DNA of 51,045 bases from Actinotignum timonense (GTDB lineage: Bacteria > Actinomycetota > Actinomycetes > Actinomycetales > Actinomycetaceae). Below are positions 35,631 through 45,016 of this stretch, one piece after another (position 1 is the stretch's first letter; every line of letters starts with the position of its first letter). Both the position numbers and the translations under genes were made by a program. Location of the stretch: positions 1,357,047 to 1,408,091 of the forward strand of contig NZ_LT706966.1 of assembly GCF_900155575.1 (NCBI RefSeq). Direction: 5' to 3'. The notes below the pieces were generated by a model. It did no database searches. It saw only the letters and a program-made list of their open reading frames with translations, and was not told where the DNA came from.

Positions 35631-37547
35631 ATGACCATTGCGGTTGCCTACAAAATTGCCGGCGATCCACGTTCAGCGCACGTACTGGATTCCGGTGTGG
35701 TGGATTGGAGCGGCGCGCGCCTCTCCATTAGCGACGACGACGCCGTTGCCATGCGGGCAGCGCGGGAACTCGGCGACTCCCTGGGCACCGAGGTTGTGGG
35801 TATCACCCTGGGCCCCGACTCCATCGGCACCCCGGCGCTGCGCAAAAACGCGCTGTCCAAAGGCCCGGACCGCCTGCTCGTGGTGAGTGATGATGCCACC
35901 ACCAGCTGGAATTCCACCGCGGTGGGCGAAGCCCTGGCGCGGGTAGTGCAGCGCGACGGCACCATCACAGCGCTTATCACCGGCCCGGGTTCCACCGACG
36001 AAGGCTCGAAAATGGTCTCCGGTGTGATCGCCGGGGCGCTGGGCTGGCCGTCTTTCCAGGATGTTTCCGCGATTCGCACCGCAGGGGAGGAACTCCTCCT
36101 TACCCAGCACACCGGCGGGCAGCGCCGCGAGGTGCGCGTGGCCGGCCCTGTGGTCATCGCGGTCACCTCCGACGCCGCGGCCGTCAAAGTCCCGGCCATG
36201 AAAGATATCCTCGACGCCGCCAAGAAACCCGCCCAGCTCCTCACCGCCGCCGACCTCGGCGATATGGAAGGGCGCACCCTCGACCCCATCGCGCGCGCGG
36301 TTCCGCCCGTCCAGCGCCGCCTCCACCAAATCCTCGACGGCCCCGGCGCCGTGGCTGAACTCGTCGGGATCTTGGATCGGCGCGGCCTGCTGCCGAACGC
36401 CGGTTCCACGGGTATTTCTGGCGACGCTGCCGGCGGAATCGCTGCCACCGGAATCGCTAGCAACGCGAGCACCGGCGCCCCCGTTATTTCTGGCGACGAC
36501 GCCGCCCCTCACGCCGCTGGTACTTCGGGCGCGGAAGCTTCTTCCTCCACCGGTTCGGCTCCGGAACACGCGGTGTGGATTATTAGCGCCGGCGCGACTA
36601 TTTCGCCTTTCCTTCCGGCCCTGCGTCGCTACGACGCGGTTCACGTGATCGCCCTCGTTCCCGAAGGAGAAGCGGGAGACAGCGCGCAGCTGCCCGCGTT
36701 CCCGGATGCCACCAGCGTGCAGGTCATCACGCACCCGAGTGATGCGCCGGCCGAGGCCCTGAGCGCCGCGCTCACGGAGCTCGTGGATGCCCAGCCCGGG
36801 GATATTGTGCTGGTTCCCAATGAGCCAAGCGAACGCGCGCTGGGCGGGGAGATCGCCGGCCGGCGCGGCTGGCCCATCCTCACCGACGTGCGCGAAGTCA
36901 GCGCCGAACACGTGGTCAGCGGGCGTTTCGGGGCTATTTCCCTGGAAACCTACGCGCGCGCGGGAGTAACCTTCGTGGGCGTGATCGGTTCGCTGCCCGG
37001 TACGGCGGCTTGTGCTGGAGCTGCCTCGGGCTTTGGTGATGCGGCGGGTGCTGGCAGCACCTCGGTAGCTGAGGTGGCGGCTCCGGCCGGCGCGATAGCG
37101 CCGGCGCGGATCACGGCAGCCGAATCGGAAGATGTGTCCGAACGGCGCTTGGCCACCGCCACCCGGGTGGTCGGTGCCGGCCGCGGTTTCGCCGCCAAGG
37201 AGGACCTGCGGCTCTTCCACGAACTCGCCGAGGTGCTCGATGCCGCGGAAGGCGCAACCCGCCCGCTGGCCGAAGGGGATGCCTGGCTCCCGCGCGATTC
37301 CTACGTGGGGCTCTCGGGCACGGTTATCGCCCCGGATTTGTATATCGCCATCGGTATTTCCGGCCAGCCGCATCACACCGCGGGAGTCACGGATTCCGGA
37401 GTCATCGTGGTGATCAATAATGATCCCGAAGCGGAAATGTTCGAATTCTGCGATTACGGAATTGTCGGAGACCTCTACACGGTGCTTCCCGAGCTCATTA
37501 CCCTCATCCGGAAGCGGGTCGCAGCCCCGGCCCCCGAAAACCAATAG
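35631..37547 (+). CDS. fused electron-transfer flavoprotein (EtfB-EtfA)
   Basis: A 638-residue single chain that joins both ETF subunits, normally two genes. Residues about 1-254 are EtfB-like, ending with the beta-subunit signature region 'VKVPAMKDILDAAKKP'. Residues about 255-312 are a Gly/Ala/Ser/Thr linker. Residues about 313-638 are EtfA-like, with a second Ala-rich insert at about 460-490 and the FAD domain from about 510. In the FAD domain the usual G-Q-T-G-K reads 'GLSGT', and the usual I-S-G-A-I-Q-H reads 'ISGQPHH', keeping the last His. 'VVINNDPEAEMFEFCDYGIV' completes it. AGGGGA precedes the ATG. No ETF-linked dehydrogenase or quinone oxidoreductase is adjacent, so its electron donor and acceptor are unknown. 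Confidence 0.9.
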   Translation: MTIAVAYKIAGDPRSAHVLDSGVVDWSGARLSISDDDAVAMRAARELGDSLGTEVVGITLGPDSIGTPALRKNALSKGPDRLLVVSDDATTSWNSTAVGEALARVVQRDGTITALITGPGSTDEGSKMVSGVIAGALGWPSFQDVSAIRTAGEELLLTQHTGGQRREVRVAGPVVIAVTSDAAAVKVPAMKDILDAAKKPAQLLTAADLGDMEGRTLDPIARAVPPVQRRLHQILDGPGAVAELVGILDRRGLLPNAGSTGISGDAAGGIAATGIASNASTGAPVISGDDAAPHAAGTSGAEASSSTGSAPEHAVWIISAGATISPFLPALRRYDAVHVIALVPEGEAGDSAQLPAFPDATSVQVITHPSDAPAEALSAALTELVDAQPGDIVLVPNEPSERALGGEIAGRRGWPILTDVREVSAEHVVSGRFGAISLETYARAGVTFVGVIGSLPGTAACAGAASGFGDAAGAGSTSVAEVAAPAGAIAPARITAAESEDVSERRLATATRVVGAGRGFAAKEDLRLFHELAEVLDAAEGATRPLAEGDAWLPRDSYVGLSGTVIAPDLYIAIGISGQPHHTAGVTDSGVIVVINNDPEAEMFEFCDYGIVGDLYTVLPELITLIRKRVAAPAPENQ

Positions 37548-37650
37548 CTAGTTAGTCGCCCCGGTCCTGAAAATAGGTGCCAGCCTCAGCCCCGGATATG
37601 GGGGCCAGCCTCGGCTAGCAATCACTCCTCAATCACCACGTAGCCCAATA

Positions 37651-37687
37651 AGTGGGGGGAGAAACCGGAACGGTTGCTCCCCCCACT
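37651..37687. terminator. Convergent hairpin between the ETF gene and ackA
   Basis: AGTGGGGGGAG (37651-37661) pairs with CTCCCCCCACT (37677-37687), with an inner AACCG/CGGTT stem. It lies between two genes that point at each other and probably terminates both. There is no T run. Confidence 0.7.
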
Positions 37688-37699
37688 GCGTCGTCGTAC
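37688..37699 (-). repeat. GTACGACG intergenic repeat, copy 3
   Basis: GTACGACGACGC on the minus strand, directly beside the convergent hairpin. Confidence 0.45.
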
Positions 37700-37720
37700 C
37701 CGAAAATAACGGGCGCGTGC

Positions 37721-38896
37721 TTAGACGAGCGTCATAGCCTGCTGGGCGATGGCCAGCTCCTCATTGGTGGGGACCACGAGCACATGCACCGTGGAATCCT
37801 CCGTGGAGATCTCCCGCGCGTTCTTCGAGCGCGTGGCGTTCTTCTCGGCGTCGTACTTGACACCGAAGGGAGCCAGGCGGTCAAGGACTTCCTTGCGGAT
37901 GATATCGTCATTCTCACCCACACCGGCGGTAAAGGTCAGGGCATCCAGGCCGCCAAGAATCGCGGTGTAGGAGCCGATGTACTTGACGATGCGATGGACG
38001 TAAATATCTACCGCTTCCTTCGCGTTCTCATCACCCTTCTCCACCATCGCGTGCACATCGCGCAGATCGGAAGAGCCGGTCAGACCGGCCATACCGGACT
38101 GGCGGTTGAAGAGCTTATCTATCTCATCAATGGACATCTTCGCCTGGCGAGCCAGGTGGAAGACGGCAGCCGGATCAATATCGCCGGTGCGCCCACCCAT
38201 AACGAGGCCCTCCAGCGGAGTCAGGCCCATGGAAGTCTCCACCGCGCGGCCCGAATCCACCGCGGACACCGAGGCACCGTTACCGATATGCAGCACGATC
38301 TGCTTGAGATCATCGCGGCCCAGGATCTTCGCTACCTCACCGGAAACATACTGGTGCGAGGTGCCGTGCGCGCCGTAGCGGCGGATCTCATACTTATCGG
38401 CAATCTCGCGGTTGAGACCGTAGCGTGCCGCTTCTTCCGGAAGGCTCTGGAAGAACGCGGTATCGAAAACCGCCACGTGCGGGACATTCGGCAGCAGGCG
38501 CTGCGCCACCTTGATGCCCTCCAGGGCCGGCGGGTTGTGCAGCGGGCCGAGCGGCTGGAGCTCTTCGATCTTCTGGCGCACCGCATCGGTAATAAGAGCC
38601 GGGCCATCGAAGTACTTACCACCCTGGACCACGCGATGCCCGACGGCGCGAATGGAGCCATCATGCAGGGACGGGCCGGCGGCGTCGAAGAACTCGAGCA
38701 CCTTCTCCATACCGACTTCGTGGTTGGGAATGGGGCCTTCCCATTCGCGCACGTCCTCGCCGTGTTCGTGCTTGACGTGACCGGAGGGCAGACCAATCTG
38801 CTCCACGAGGCCCGAGGCGAGTTCCTCACCCGATTCGGGATCCACGACCTTGTACTTGATCGAGGAGGAGCCGGAATTAATTACGAGAACGGACAA
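37721..38896 (-). CDS. ackA: acetate kinase AckA
   Basis: A 391-residue ASKHA-fold kinase that makes ATP from acetyl phosphate. 'LVINSGSSSIKYKV' is the first phosphate loop, 'HVAVFDTAFFQSLP' and 'HGTSHQYVS' are the substrate regions, 'LHIGNGASVSAVDSG' binds ATP, and 'GLDALTFTAGVGEND' is the C-terminal adenosine motif. The start is a TTG at 38896, with AAGGAG seven bases upstream. It follows pta by 130 bases on the same strand and completes the acetate branch fed by pyruvate formate-lyase. Confidence 0.97.
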   Translation of the reverse strand: MSVLVINSGSSSIKYKVVDPESGEELASGLVEQIGLPSGHVKHEHGEDVREWEGPIPNHEVGMEKVLEFFDAAGPSLHDGSIRAVGHRVVQGGKYFDGPALITDAVRQKIEELQPLGPLHNPPALEGIKVAQRLLPNVPHVAVFDTAFFQSLPEEAARYGLNREIADKYEIRRYGAHGTSHQYVSGEVAKILGRDDLKQIVLHIGNGASVSAVDSGRAVETSMGLTPLEGLVMGGRTGDIDPAAVFHLARQAKMSIDEIDKLFNRQSGMAGLTGSSDLRDVHAMVEKGDENAKEAVDIYVHRIVKYIGSYTAILGGLDALTFTAGVGENDDIIRKEVLDRLAPFGVKYDAEKNATRSKNAREISTEDSTVHVLVVPTNEELAIAQQAMTLV

Positions 38897-39026
38897 AATG
38901 ATCTCCTTGTGTCTGTGACCGGGTGGAGGCCCACCCCTATAACTTCAGTGTAATGCCGGATACGGGTTGTTCCGGCTCATGCCTGCGGATTCCCGCGAAT
39001 TGCAGGTTGTTTCCGGTTGGTGCTGG

Positions 39027-40655
39027 TTATTCCTGCGCCTGGATCGCGGTAATCGCCACGGTATTGACGATATCCTCCACGAGCGCGCCGCGGGAAAGAT
39101 CATTCACCGGCTTATTCAGGCCCTGGAGCACCGGGCCCACGGCGACCGCGCCCGAAGAACGCTGCACGGCCTTGTAGCCGATATTGCCGGCATTCAAGTT
39201 CGGGAAAACGAAAACCGTGGCGCGGCCGGCCACCGGGGAATTCGGCAGCTTCTTCTTCGCGGCCGCAGCATCCACCGAAGCGTCATACTGGAGCGGGCCG
39301 TCAATCAGCACGCCCTCGGGTGCCAGGCTCTTCGCGAGCTCCGTGGCTTCGCGCACCGCATCCACATCCGGGCCCTTGCCGGAGGTACCCGAAGAGTAGG
39401 AGAGCATGGCCACGCGCGGCTCAATACCGAATTGCTGGGCGGTGCGGGCCGAATCAATAGCGATGCCGGCCAGCTCTTCCGGGGTGGGATTGGTATTGAC
39501 CGCGCAATCGGCGTACACGTAGACGCGATCATCCATGAGCATGAGGAAGGCACCGGAAACCGTCTTCGTGCCGGGCTTCATCTTGATGGTCTGGAAGGAG
39601 GGAACGATGGTATTTGCGGTGGTGTGGTTCGCACCCGAAACCATGCCGTCGGCATCGCCCATGTAGACCATCATGGTGCCGTAGTAGGAAGGATCCTTCA
39701 TCTTCTCCACGGCCTGCTCGTAGGTCACGCCCTTCTTGGCGCGCAATTCAGCGAATTTCTCCGCGTAGCGGCGCACCCGCTCCGGATCATCAATCGAAAT
39801 AATTTCCGCACCGGAGACATCCACGCCAAGCTCAGCGGCGCGGGCGAGAACCTCATCCTTATCCCCAACCAGGGTAATATCCGCGATATCGCGGGCCAGA
39901 ATCTGGGCGGTGGCCAGCAGAATGCGGTCATCTTCGGCCTCCGGCATAACAATGCGCTTCTTTGCCTTGCGGGCCCGGGCCGCCAGGGAAGCCTGGAAGG
40001 ACAGCGGGGTAATAACCGAGGATTCCTCTTCCATCGCGGCAACGAGGGTGGCCCGATCCTTATCGGTGAAGGAACGCGCCTCGCCATCGGGTAGATAAAT
40101 AGTAGGAATACCCAGGTCACGCATGGTGGTGGGGACGTTCTCATCAGCGTCAATAACAATGAGGGCGCTCAGGGTGCCGTACCGATCCTTGATTTCCTTC
40201 GCGGAAAGCTGGGCAACAACCTCCACCTGCGCGGCGCTGCGCTGAGCCGCTGACACGGCGACGATGCCGGTGGTGCCCAGGTTGGCGATGGTGCGGCCGG
40301 TACGCGAAAGCATCCCGGGATTAATGGGATCCCCATCCAGAATGCCGAGAATGAGAACCGCATCGAAATTCTGGGCGTAATCGGTGTAGCGATTCACCAG
40401 CTGGGTCATGGCTTCTTCTTCGTCAGCCACGTAGGCCTGCCGGCTCGAACCCCAAGCAATATCGCGATCCTCGCCGCGGCCAACCTGGTCGAGCAGCTGA
40501 AGGAAGGCGGAGTCATTTTCGATATTTCCGTTGGTGAACGCCCGGAACACCCCGACGTTCTTGTAAGTAGAGGTGAGTACATCAACGTAGGCGCTGGCCA
40601 CCGCCTGGGTGCCCGCATTACCTTCTACCGCGGTGAAATATACGCTGTAGGTCAC
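39027..40655 (-). CDS. pta: phosphate acetyltransferase Pta
   Basis: A 542-residue enzyme that converts acetyl-CoA and phosphate to acetyl phosphate. The N-terminal portion is a P-loop/DRTGG-like regulatory region without a strong Walker motif. The catalytic PTA_PTB domain (about 220-540) includes 'KRIVMPEAEDDRILLATAQI', 'VSGANHTTANTIVPSFQTI' and 'NAGNIGYKAVQRSSGAVAVG'. It is shorter than the E. coli enzyme (714 residues) and near the size seen in bifidobacteria. The start is the GTG at 40655, with AAGGA seven bases upstream; the frame runs on to 40724 without family sequence. Operon with ackA. Confidence 0.95.
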   Translation of the reverse strand: MTYSVYFTAVEGNAGTQAVASAYVDVLTSTYKNVGVFRAFTNGNIENDSAFLQLLDQVGRGEDRDIAWGSSRQAYVADEEEAMTQLVNRYTDYAQNFDAVLILGILDGDPINPGMLSRTGRTIANLGTTGIVAVSAAQRSAAQVEVVAQLSAKEIKDRYGTLSALIVIDADENVPTTMRDLGIPTIYLPDGEARSFTDKDRATLVAAMEEESSVITPLSFQASLAARARKAKKRIVMPEAEDDRILLATAQILARDIADITLVGDKDEVLARAAELGVDVSGAEIISIDDPERVRRYAEKFAELRAKKGVTYEQAVEKMKDPSYYGTMMVYMGDADGMVSGANHTTANTIVPSFQTIKMKPGTKTVSGAFLMLMDDRVYVYADCAVNTNPTPEELAGIAIDSARTAQQFGIEPRVAMLSYSSGTSGKGPDVDAVREATELAKSLAPEGVLIDGPLQYDASVDAAAAKKKLPNSPVAGRATVFVFPNLNAGNIGYKAVQRSSGAVAVGPVLQGLNKPVNDLSRGALVEDIVNTVAITAIQAQE

Positions 40656-40872
40656 TTTCTTATCCTTCCGGCCCGTGAGGACCCTTGAAAAAATAGGCGT
40701 ATCCACGCCGGGATATCCCTTCAAATAATCTCACATCTTGCGAGCTGATGTGCATGCCCAGCTCAGGTCCACGCGGGCGGGTGGGCGTCGTCGTTCCTAT
40801 CCGGTGACGAAGGTCCTAGAACCCTTCCGGGTGCGGGCCGGCTCCCAGTAGGCGCCGGCGCGTTTTAATCAC

Positions 40873-40885
40873 TAGAATGAACAGC
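40873..40885 (+). promoter_or_regulatory. -10 element before guaA, probable leaderless start
   Basis: TAGAAT at 40873-40878 is followed by seven bases and a GTG at 40886. An in-frame ATG at 40877 overlaps the hexamer and would then not be transcribed. Confidence 0.4.
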
Positions 40886-42454
40886 GTGAATACCAGCGAT
40901 AATTCCCCGGTTCTTGTTGTCGATTTTGGTGCGCAGTACGCTCAGCTCATCGCGCGGCGCGTTCGTGAAGCACACGTTTATTCAGAAATTGTTCCGCACA
41001 CCATGTCCGCCGCGGATATGCTGGCGAAAAAGCCCGCGGCCATTATCCTTTCCGGCGGCCCGGCATCCGTGTACGCGGAAGGTGCGCCCGCAATCGATAA
41101 GGACATTTTTGAGGCCGGGGTGCCTATCCTCGGTATCTGCTACGGCTTCCAAGCGATGGCCCAGGCCCTGGGCGGGCGCGTGGGGCGTACCGGCACCCGC
41201 GAATACGGGCGCACCGAAGCCCGCACCGCCGGCGATTCCTGCCTCTTCGCCGGCCTGGAAGATAAGCAAATCGTGTGGATGAGCCACGGGGATGCCGTGA
41301 GCGAAGCCCCGGAAGGCTTTACCGTCACGGCCGCCACCGATGAAACCCCGGTGGCCGCTTTTGAAGATCGCAAGCGCCGGCTCTTCGGCGTGCAATGGCA
41401 CCCGGAAGTGCTCCACTCCCAGCGCGGCCAGGCCGCTCTGGAAAACTTCCTCTACGAAGGCTCGGGAATTAGCCCGAACTGGACTCCGTCCTCCATCATT
41501 GATGAGCAGGTGGCTCAGATTCGCGAGCGGGTCGGCTCCGCGCAGGTGATCTGCGCGCTCTCGGGCGGGGTGGATTCCTCGGTTGCCGCGGCGCTCGTGC
41601 ACAAAGCGATTGGTGACCAGCTCACCTGCTTCTTTATTGACCACGGGCTGCTGCGCGCCGGCGAACGCGAGCAGGTAGAACGCGATTACGCGGAAAGCAC
41701 CGGCATTCGCATCTTCACCATTGATGAATCCCAGCGCTTCCTCTCCGCGCTGGCCGGCGTGCGCGATCCGGAAACAAAGCGCAAGATTATCGGGCGCGAA
41801 TTTATCCGCTCCTTCGAAAGCGCGCAGCGTCAGCTGGTAGATAAGCTCGGCGGCGGGGAAGATGTGAAATTCCTTGTCCAGGGAACCCTCTACCCGGACG
41901 TGGTGGAATCCGGTGGGGGAGAAGGCGCCTCCAATATTAAGAGCCACCATAATGTGGGCGGCCTACCCGAAGATATGAATTTCGAACTCATCGAGCCCCT
42001 GCGTAGCCTCTTCAAGGATGAGGTGCGTGCCATCGGGCGCGAACTGGGCGTGCCGGAGAAAATCGTGGCCCGCCAGCCCTTCCCGGGGCCGGGCCTGGCG
42101 ATCCGCGTGATCGGTGAAGTCACTGAAGATAACCTGCGTATCCTGCGCGAAGCCGATGCCATCGCCCGCGAAGAACTCACCGCGGCCGGGCTGGATGCTG
42201 AGATTTGGCAGTGCCCGGTGGTGCTGCTCGCCGAGGTGCATTCCGTGGGCGTGCAGGGTGACCACCGCACTTACGGGCATCCCATCGTGCTGCGCCCGGT
42301 TTCCTCCGAAGATGCGATGACGGCCGATTGGGCCCGGGTTCCCTACGATGTGCTCGCCCATATCTCCAACCGCATCACGAACTCCGTGGCGGAAGTTAAT
42401 CGCGTGGTTCTGGACGTGACCTCCAAGCCGCCGGCAACAATTGAATGGGAGTAA
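40886..42454 (+). CDS. guaA: GMP synthase (glutamine-hydrolysing) GuaA
   Basis: GuaA aminates XMP to GMP, the step after GuaB. From the GTG it is 522 residues. The class I amidotransferase domain has its nucleophile in '[14 protein letters not shown]' and the His/Glu pair in '[11 protein letters not shown]'. The ATP-pyrophosphatase PP-loop is '[16 protein letters not shown]', and the dimerisation domain ends '[10 protein letters not shown]' as in all GuaA. An in-frame ATG at 40877 would add three residues; I prefer the GTG because the ATG lies within a -10-like hexamer. It is divergent from pta. Confidence 0.97.
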   Translation: MNTSDNSPVLVVDFGAQYAQLIARRVREAHVYSEIVPHTMSAADMLAKKPAAIILSGGPASVYAEGAPAIDKDIFEAGVPILGICYGFQAMAQALGGRVGRTGTREYGRTEARTAGDSCLFAGLEDKQIVWMSHGDAVSEAPEGFTVTAATDETPVAAFEDRKRRLFGVQWHPEVLHSQRGQAALENFLYEGSGISPNWTPSSIIDEQVAQIRERVGSAQVICALSGGVDSSVAAALVHKAIGDQLTCFFIDHGLLRAGEREQVERDYAESTGIRIFTIDESQRFLSALAGVRDPETKRKIIGREFIRSFESAQRQLVDKLGGGEDVKFLVQGTLYPDVVESGGGEGASNIKSHHNVGGLPEDMNFELIEPLRSLFKDEVRAIGRELGVPEKIVARQPFPGPGLAIRVIGEVTEDNLRILREADAIAREELTAAGLDAEIWQCPVVLLAEVHSVGVQGDHRTYGHPIVLRPVSSEDAMTADWARVPYDVLAHISNRITNSVAEVNRVVLDVTSKPPATIEWE

Positions 42455-42874
42455 CATTCGCAGTTAAAAAGTGATTCCTCACACATGTGAGAGGGGTGGC
42501 GACGTGAAGTCGCGTATCGGCGCGCCCGCCGGGGGCGTCGCGGGAATGTGCGCCGCTCATCTCACGTGTCTGGGAATGTTTTTTCACGCAAGCGCGTTAG
42601 GATAAATGTAGGCGCGGACAGCGAGTGATATACGCCCGCCGCCCGTGCCGGACAATACAATCGAGAGTCGCTTGTGCCTGACCGATTGATACGGACAACA
42701 GGTAAAAGAATCAGGACTTGTTACCTCGGTGCCGTAGCGATTCACGCGAAGGCGTGGATACGGTGCGGACGCAAGCGTGCGGCAATTTCTTACGGAACAT
42801 CCGTTCCGCTTGCAAATTGCTTTATGCTTGGATAATAACGGGTACTGACACGACACAAGGAGAGTTAGACGCAC
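42455..42874 (+). promoter_or_regulatory. Upstream region of the pyruvate formate-lyase operon
   Basis: A 420-base gap that should hold the guaA 3' end and pflB control. CTCACA-CA-TGTGAG (42478-42491) is a perfect palindrome just after guaA. GCGAC/GTCGC (42499-42513) is a small hairpin. GGAAC-4-GTTCC (42794-42807) is an inverted repeat immediately before a candidate promoter, TTGCAA (42810-42815) and GATAAT (42831-42836), with a short 15-base spacer. The position of the inverted repeat suggests an oxygen- or redox-responsive regulator site, but it does not match the Fnr or Rex consensus. No coding frame looks real. Confidence 0.45.
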
Positions 42875-44974
42875 ATGGAGCGCACTGCTACCGATACCCC
42901 AACAGAGGAAGCCTGGGCGGGTTTCACGTCCGGCATCTGGAATGAAGCCATTGACGTTCGTGACTTCATCCAGAAGAACTACACCCCCTACGAAGGGGAT
43001 GCTTCGTTCCTGGCCGGCCCGACGGAGAAGACCACCCGGCTGTGGGAGTCTCTTGAGGAAAATTACCTCTCCGAGGAGCGCCGCCGTCGCGTGTACGACG
43101 TCGACACCGACACCCCGGCCGATATTGACGCTTTCCCCGCCGGCTACATTTCCGAAGACGACGACGTCGTCGTCGGCCTGCAGACGGATGTTCCGCTCAA
43201 GCGCGCGATGATGCCCAATGGCGGCTGGCGCATGGTGGAAACCGCCATCAAGGAAGCGGGCAAGGAAGTCAACCCGGAGATCAAGAAGATCTTCACCCGC
43301 TACCGCAAGACCCACAATGACGCGGTCTTCGATATTTACACCCCGCGTATTCGCGCGGCCCGTTCCTCGCACATTATTACCGGTCTTCCGGATGCTTACG
43401 GCCGTGGCCGCATTATTGGTGACTACCGCCGCGTGGCCCTCTACGGTGTGGATAAGCTCATCGAAGAGAAGCAGGCCATGAAGGATTCCGTGGCCGATCA
43501 GCCCTTCTCCGAGCACTGGGCTCGTTTCCGTGAGGAACACGCCGAGCAGATCAAGGCTCTGAAGAAGCTCAAGACCCTCGGTGAGATCTACGGCTTCGAT
43601 ATTTCCGGCCCGGCGAAGAATTCGCGCGAAGCCGTGCAGTGGCTGTACTTCGGCTACCTCGCTTCCGTGAAGAGCCAGGACGGCGCGGCCATGTCCATTG
43701 GCCGCCTCTCCGCCTTCCTCGATATTTACTTCGAGCGCGATCTGGCCGCCGGAACCATTACGGAAACCGACGCGCAGGAAATGATTGACAACCTCGTCAT
43801 GAAGCTGCGTATCGTCCGCTTCCTGCGCACCATCGATTACGATCAGATCTTCTCCGGTGATCCTTACTGGGCCACCTGGTCGGATGCCGGCTTCGGTGAT
43901 GACGGGCGTACCCTCGTCACCAAGACCTCCTTCCGCCTGCTCCAGACCCTGCGTAACCTGGGTCCGGCTCCGGAACCGAATATCACCATTTTCTGGGATC
44001 CGGCGCTTCCGGAAGGCTACAAGGAATTCTGCGCGGCCATTTCCATCGAAACCTCGTCCATCCAGTACGAATCTGACGAACAGATTCGTAACCAGTGGGG
44101 CGACGACGCCGCCATCGCGTGCTGCGTCTCCCCGATGCGGGTGGGCAAGCAGATGCAATTCTTCGGGGCTCGTGTGAACTCCGCTAAGGCCCTGCTCTAC
44201 GCCATCAACGGCGGCCGCGATGAGATGACCGGCAAGCAGGTGACCGAACCGGGTCTGTTCACCCCGCTCGAAGGCGATGGCCCGCTCGACTTCGACGAAG
44301 TCTGGCAGAAGTACGAAGAGATGCTTGACTGGGTAGTTGGCACCTACGTTGAAGCTCTCAATATCATCCACTACTGCCATGACCGCTACGCTTACGAAGC
44401 GGTGGAGATGGCTCTCCACGATTCGGAGATCATCCGTACCATGGGTTGCGGTATTGCCGGCCTGTCCATCGTGGCGGACTCGCTTTCCGCGATCAAGTAC
44501 GCGAAGGTCTACCCGGTTCGCGATGAGACCGGCCTCGTTGTCGATTACAAGACGGAAGGCACCTTCCCGATCTACGGTAATGATGATGACCGCGCTGATG
44601 ACATCGCGGCAACCGTGGTTCACACCATCATGTCGAAGATCAAGGCGATCCCGATGTACCGCGACGCCATCCCGACCCAGTCGGTGCTGACCATTACCTC
44701 CAACGTGGTGTACGGCAAGGCCACGGGTTCCTTCCCGTCCGGCCACAAGGCCGGCACCCCGTTCTCCCCGGGCGCGAACCCGGAGAACGGCATGGATACC
44801 CACGGTATGGTGGCGTCCATGATGTCCGTTGGTAAGCTGGATTACAAGGATGCCCTCGATGGTATTTCCTTGACGAATACCATTACGCCGGCTGGCCTCG
44901 GCCGCAATAAGGAAGAGCAGGTCAAGAACCTGGTCGGAATTATGGACGCCGGCTTCATGGCTGAAGAAGACTAA
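42875..44974 (+). CDS. pflB: pyruvate formate-lyase catalytic subunit lacking the glycyl-radical segment
   Basis: A 699-residue formate C-acetyltransferase that splits pyruvate with CoA into acetyl-CoA and formate. It keeps the catalytic Cys pair (C416-C417 in 'AIACCVSPMRVG', matching C418-C419 of E. coli), 'WGDDAAIACC' and the substrate-site region 'ITIFWDPALPEGYKEFC'. Its end 'NLVGIMDAGFMAEED' corresponds to about residue 700 of the 760-residue E. coli enzyme. It therefore stops before the R-V-S-G-Y segment that holds the radical glycine. That segment is the next gene, 42 bases on. The reading frame is intact and conserved to the stop, so this does not look like recent damage. AAGGAGA lies about 11 bases before the ATG. 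Confidence 0.96.
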   Translation: MERTATDTPTEEAWAGFTSGIWNEAIDVRDFIQKNYTPYEGDASFLAGPTEKTTRLWESLEENYLSEERRRRVYDVDTDTPADIDAFPAGYISEDDDVVVGLQTDVPLKRAMMPNGGWRMVETAIKEAGKEVNPEIKKIFTRYRKTHNDAVFDIYTPRIRAARSSHIITGLPDAYGRGRIIGDYRRVALYGVDKLIEEKQAMKDSVADQPFSEHWARFREEHAEQIKALKKLKTLGEIYGFDISGPAKNSREAVQWLYFGYLASVKSQDGAAMSIGRLSAFLDIYFERDLAAGTITETDAQEMIDNLVMKLRIVRFLRTIDYDQIFSGDPYWATWSDAGFGDDGRTLVTKTSFRLLQTLRNLGPAPEPNITIFWDPALPEGYKEFCAAISIETSSIQYESDEQIRNQWGDDAAIACCVSPMRVGKQMQFFGARVNSAKALLYAINGGRDEMTGKQVTEPGLFTPLEGDGPLDFDEVWQKYEEMLDWVVGTYVEALNIIHYCHDRYAYEAVEMALHDSEIIRTMGCGIAGLSIVADSLSAIKYAKVYPVRDETGLVVDYKTEGTFPIYGNDDDRADDIAATVVHTIMSKIKAIPMYRDAIPTQSVLTITSNVVYGKATGSFPSGHKAGTPFSPGANPENGMDTHGMVASMMSVGKLDYKDALDGISLTNTITPAGLGRNKEEQVKNLVGIMDAGFMAEED

Positions 44975-45016
44975 AACTCTAAGATTCAACCCCCAACAAA
45001 GAAAAGAAGGTAAAAA

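Noticed and set aside
33417-37544. Long minus-strand frames opposite the symporter and the ETF fusion (728 and 623 codons)
   Set aside because: Same cause: GC-rich codon bias. The translations are low-complexity and match nothing.
44972-44974. Recoding or readthrough of the pflB stop
   Set aside because: A second in-frame TAA follows 36 bases later, and I see no recoding signal.
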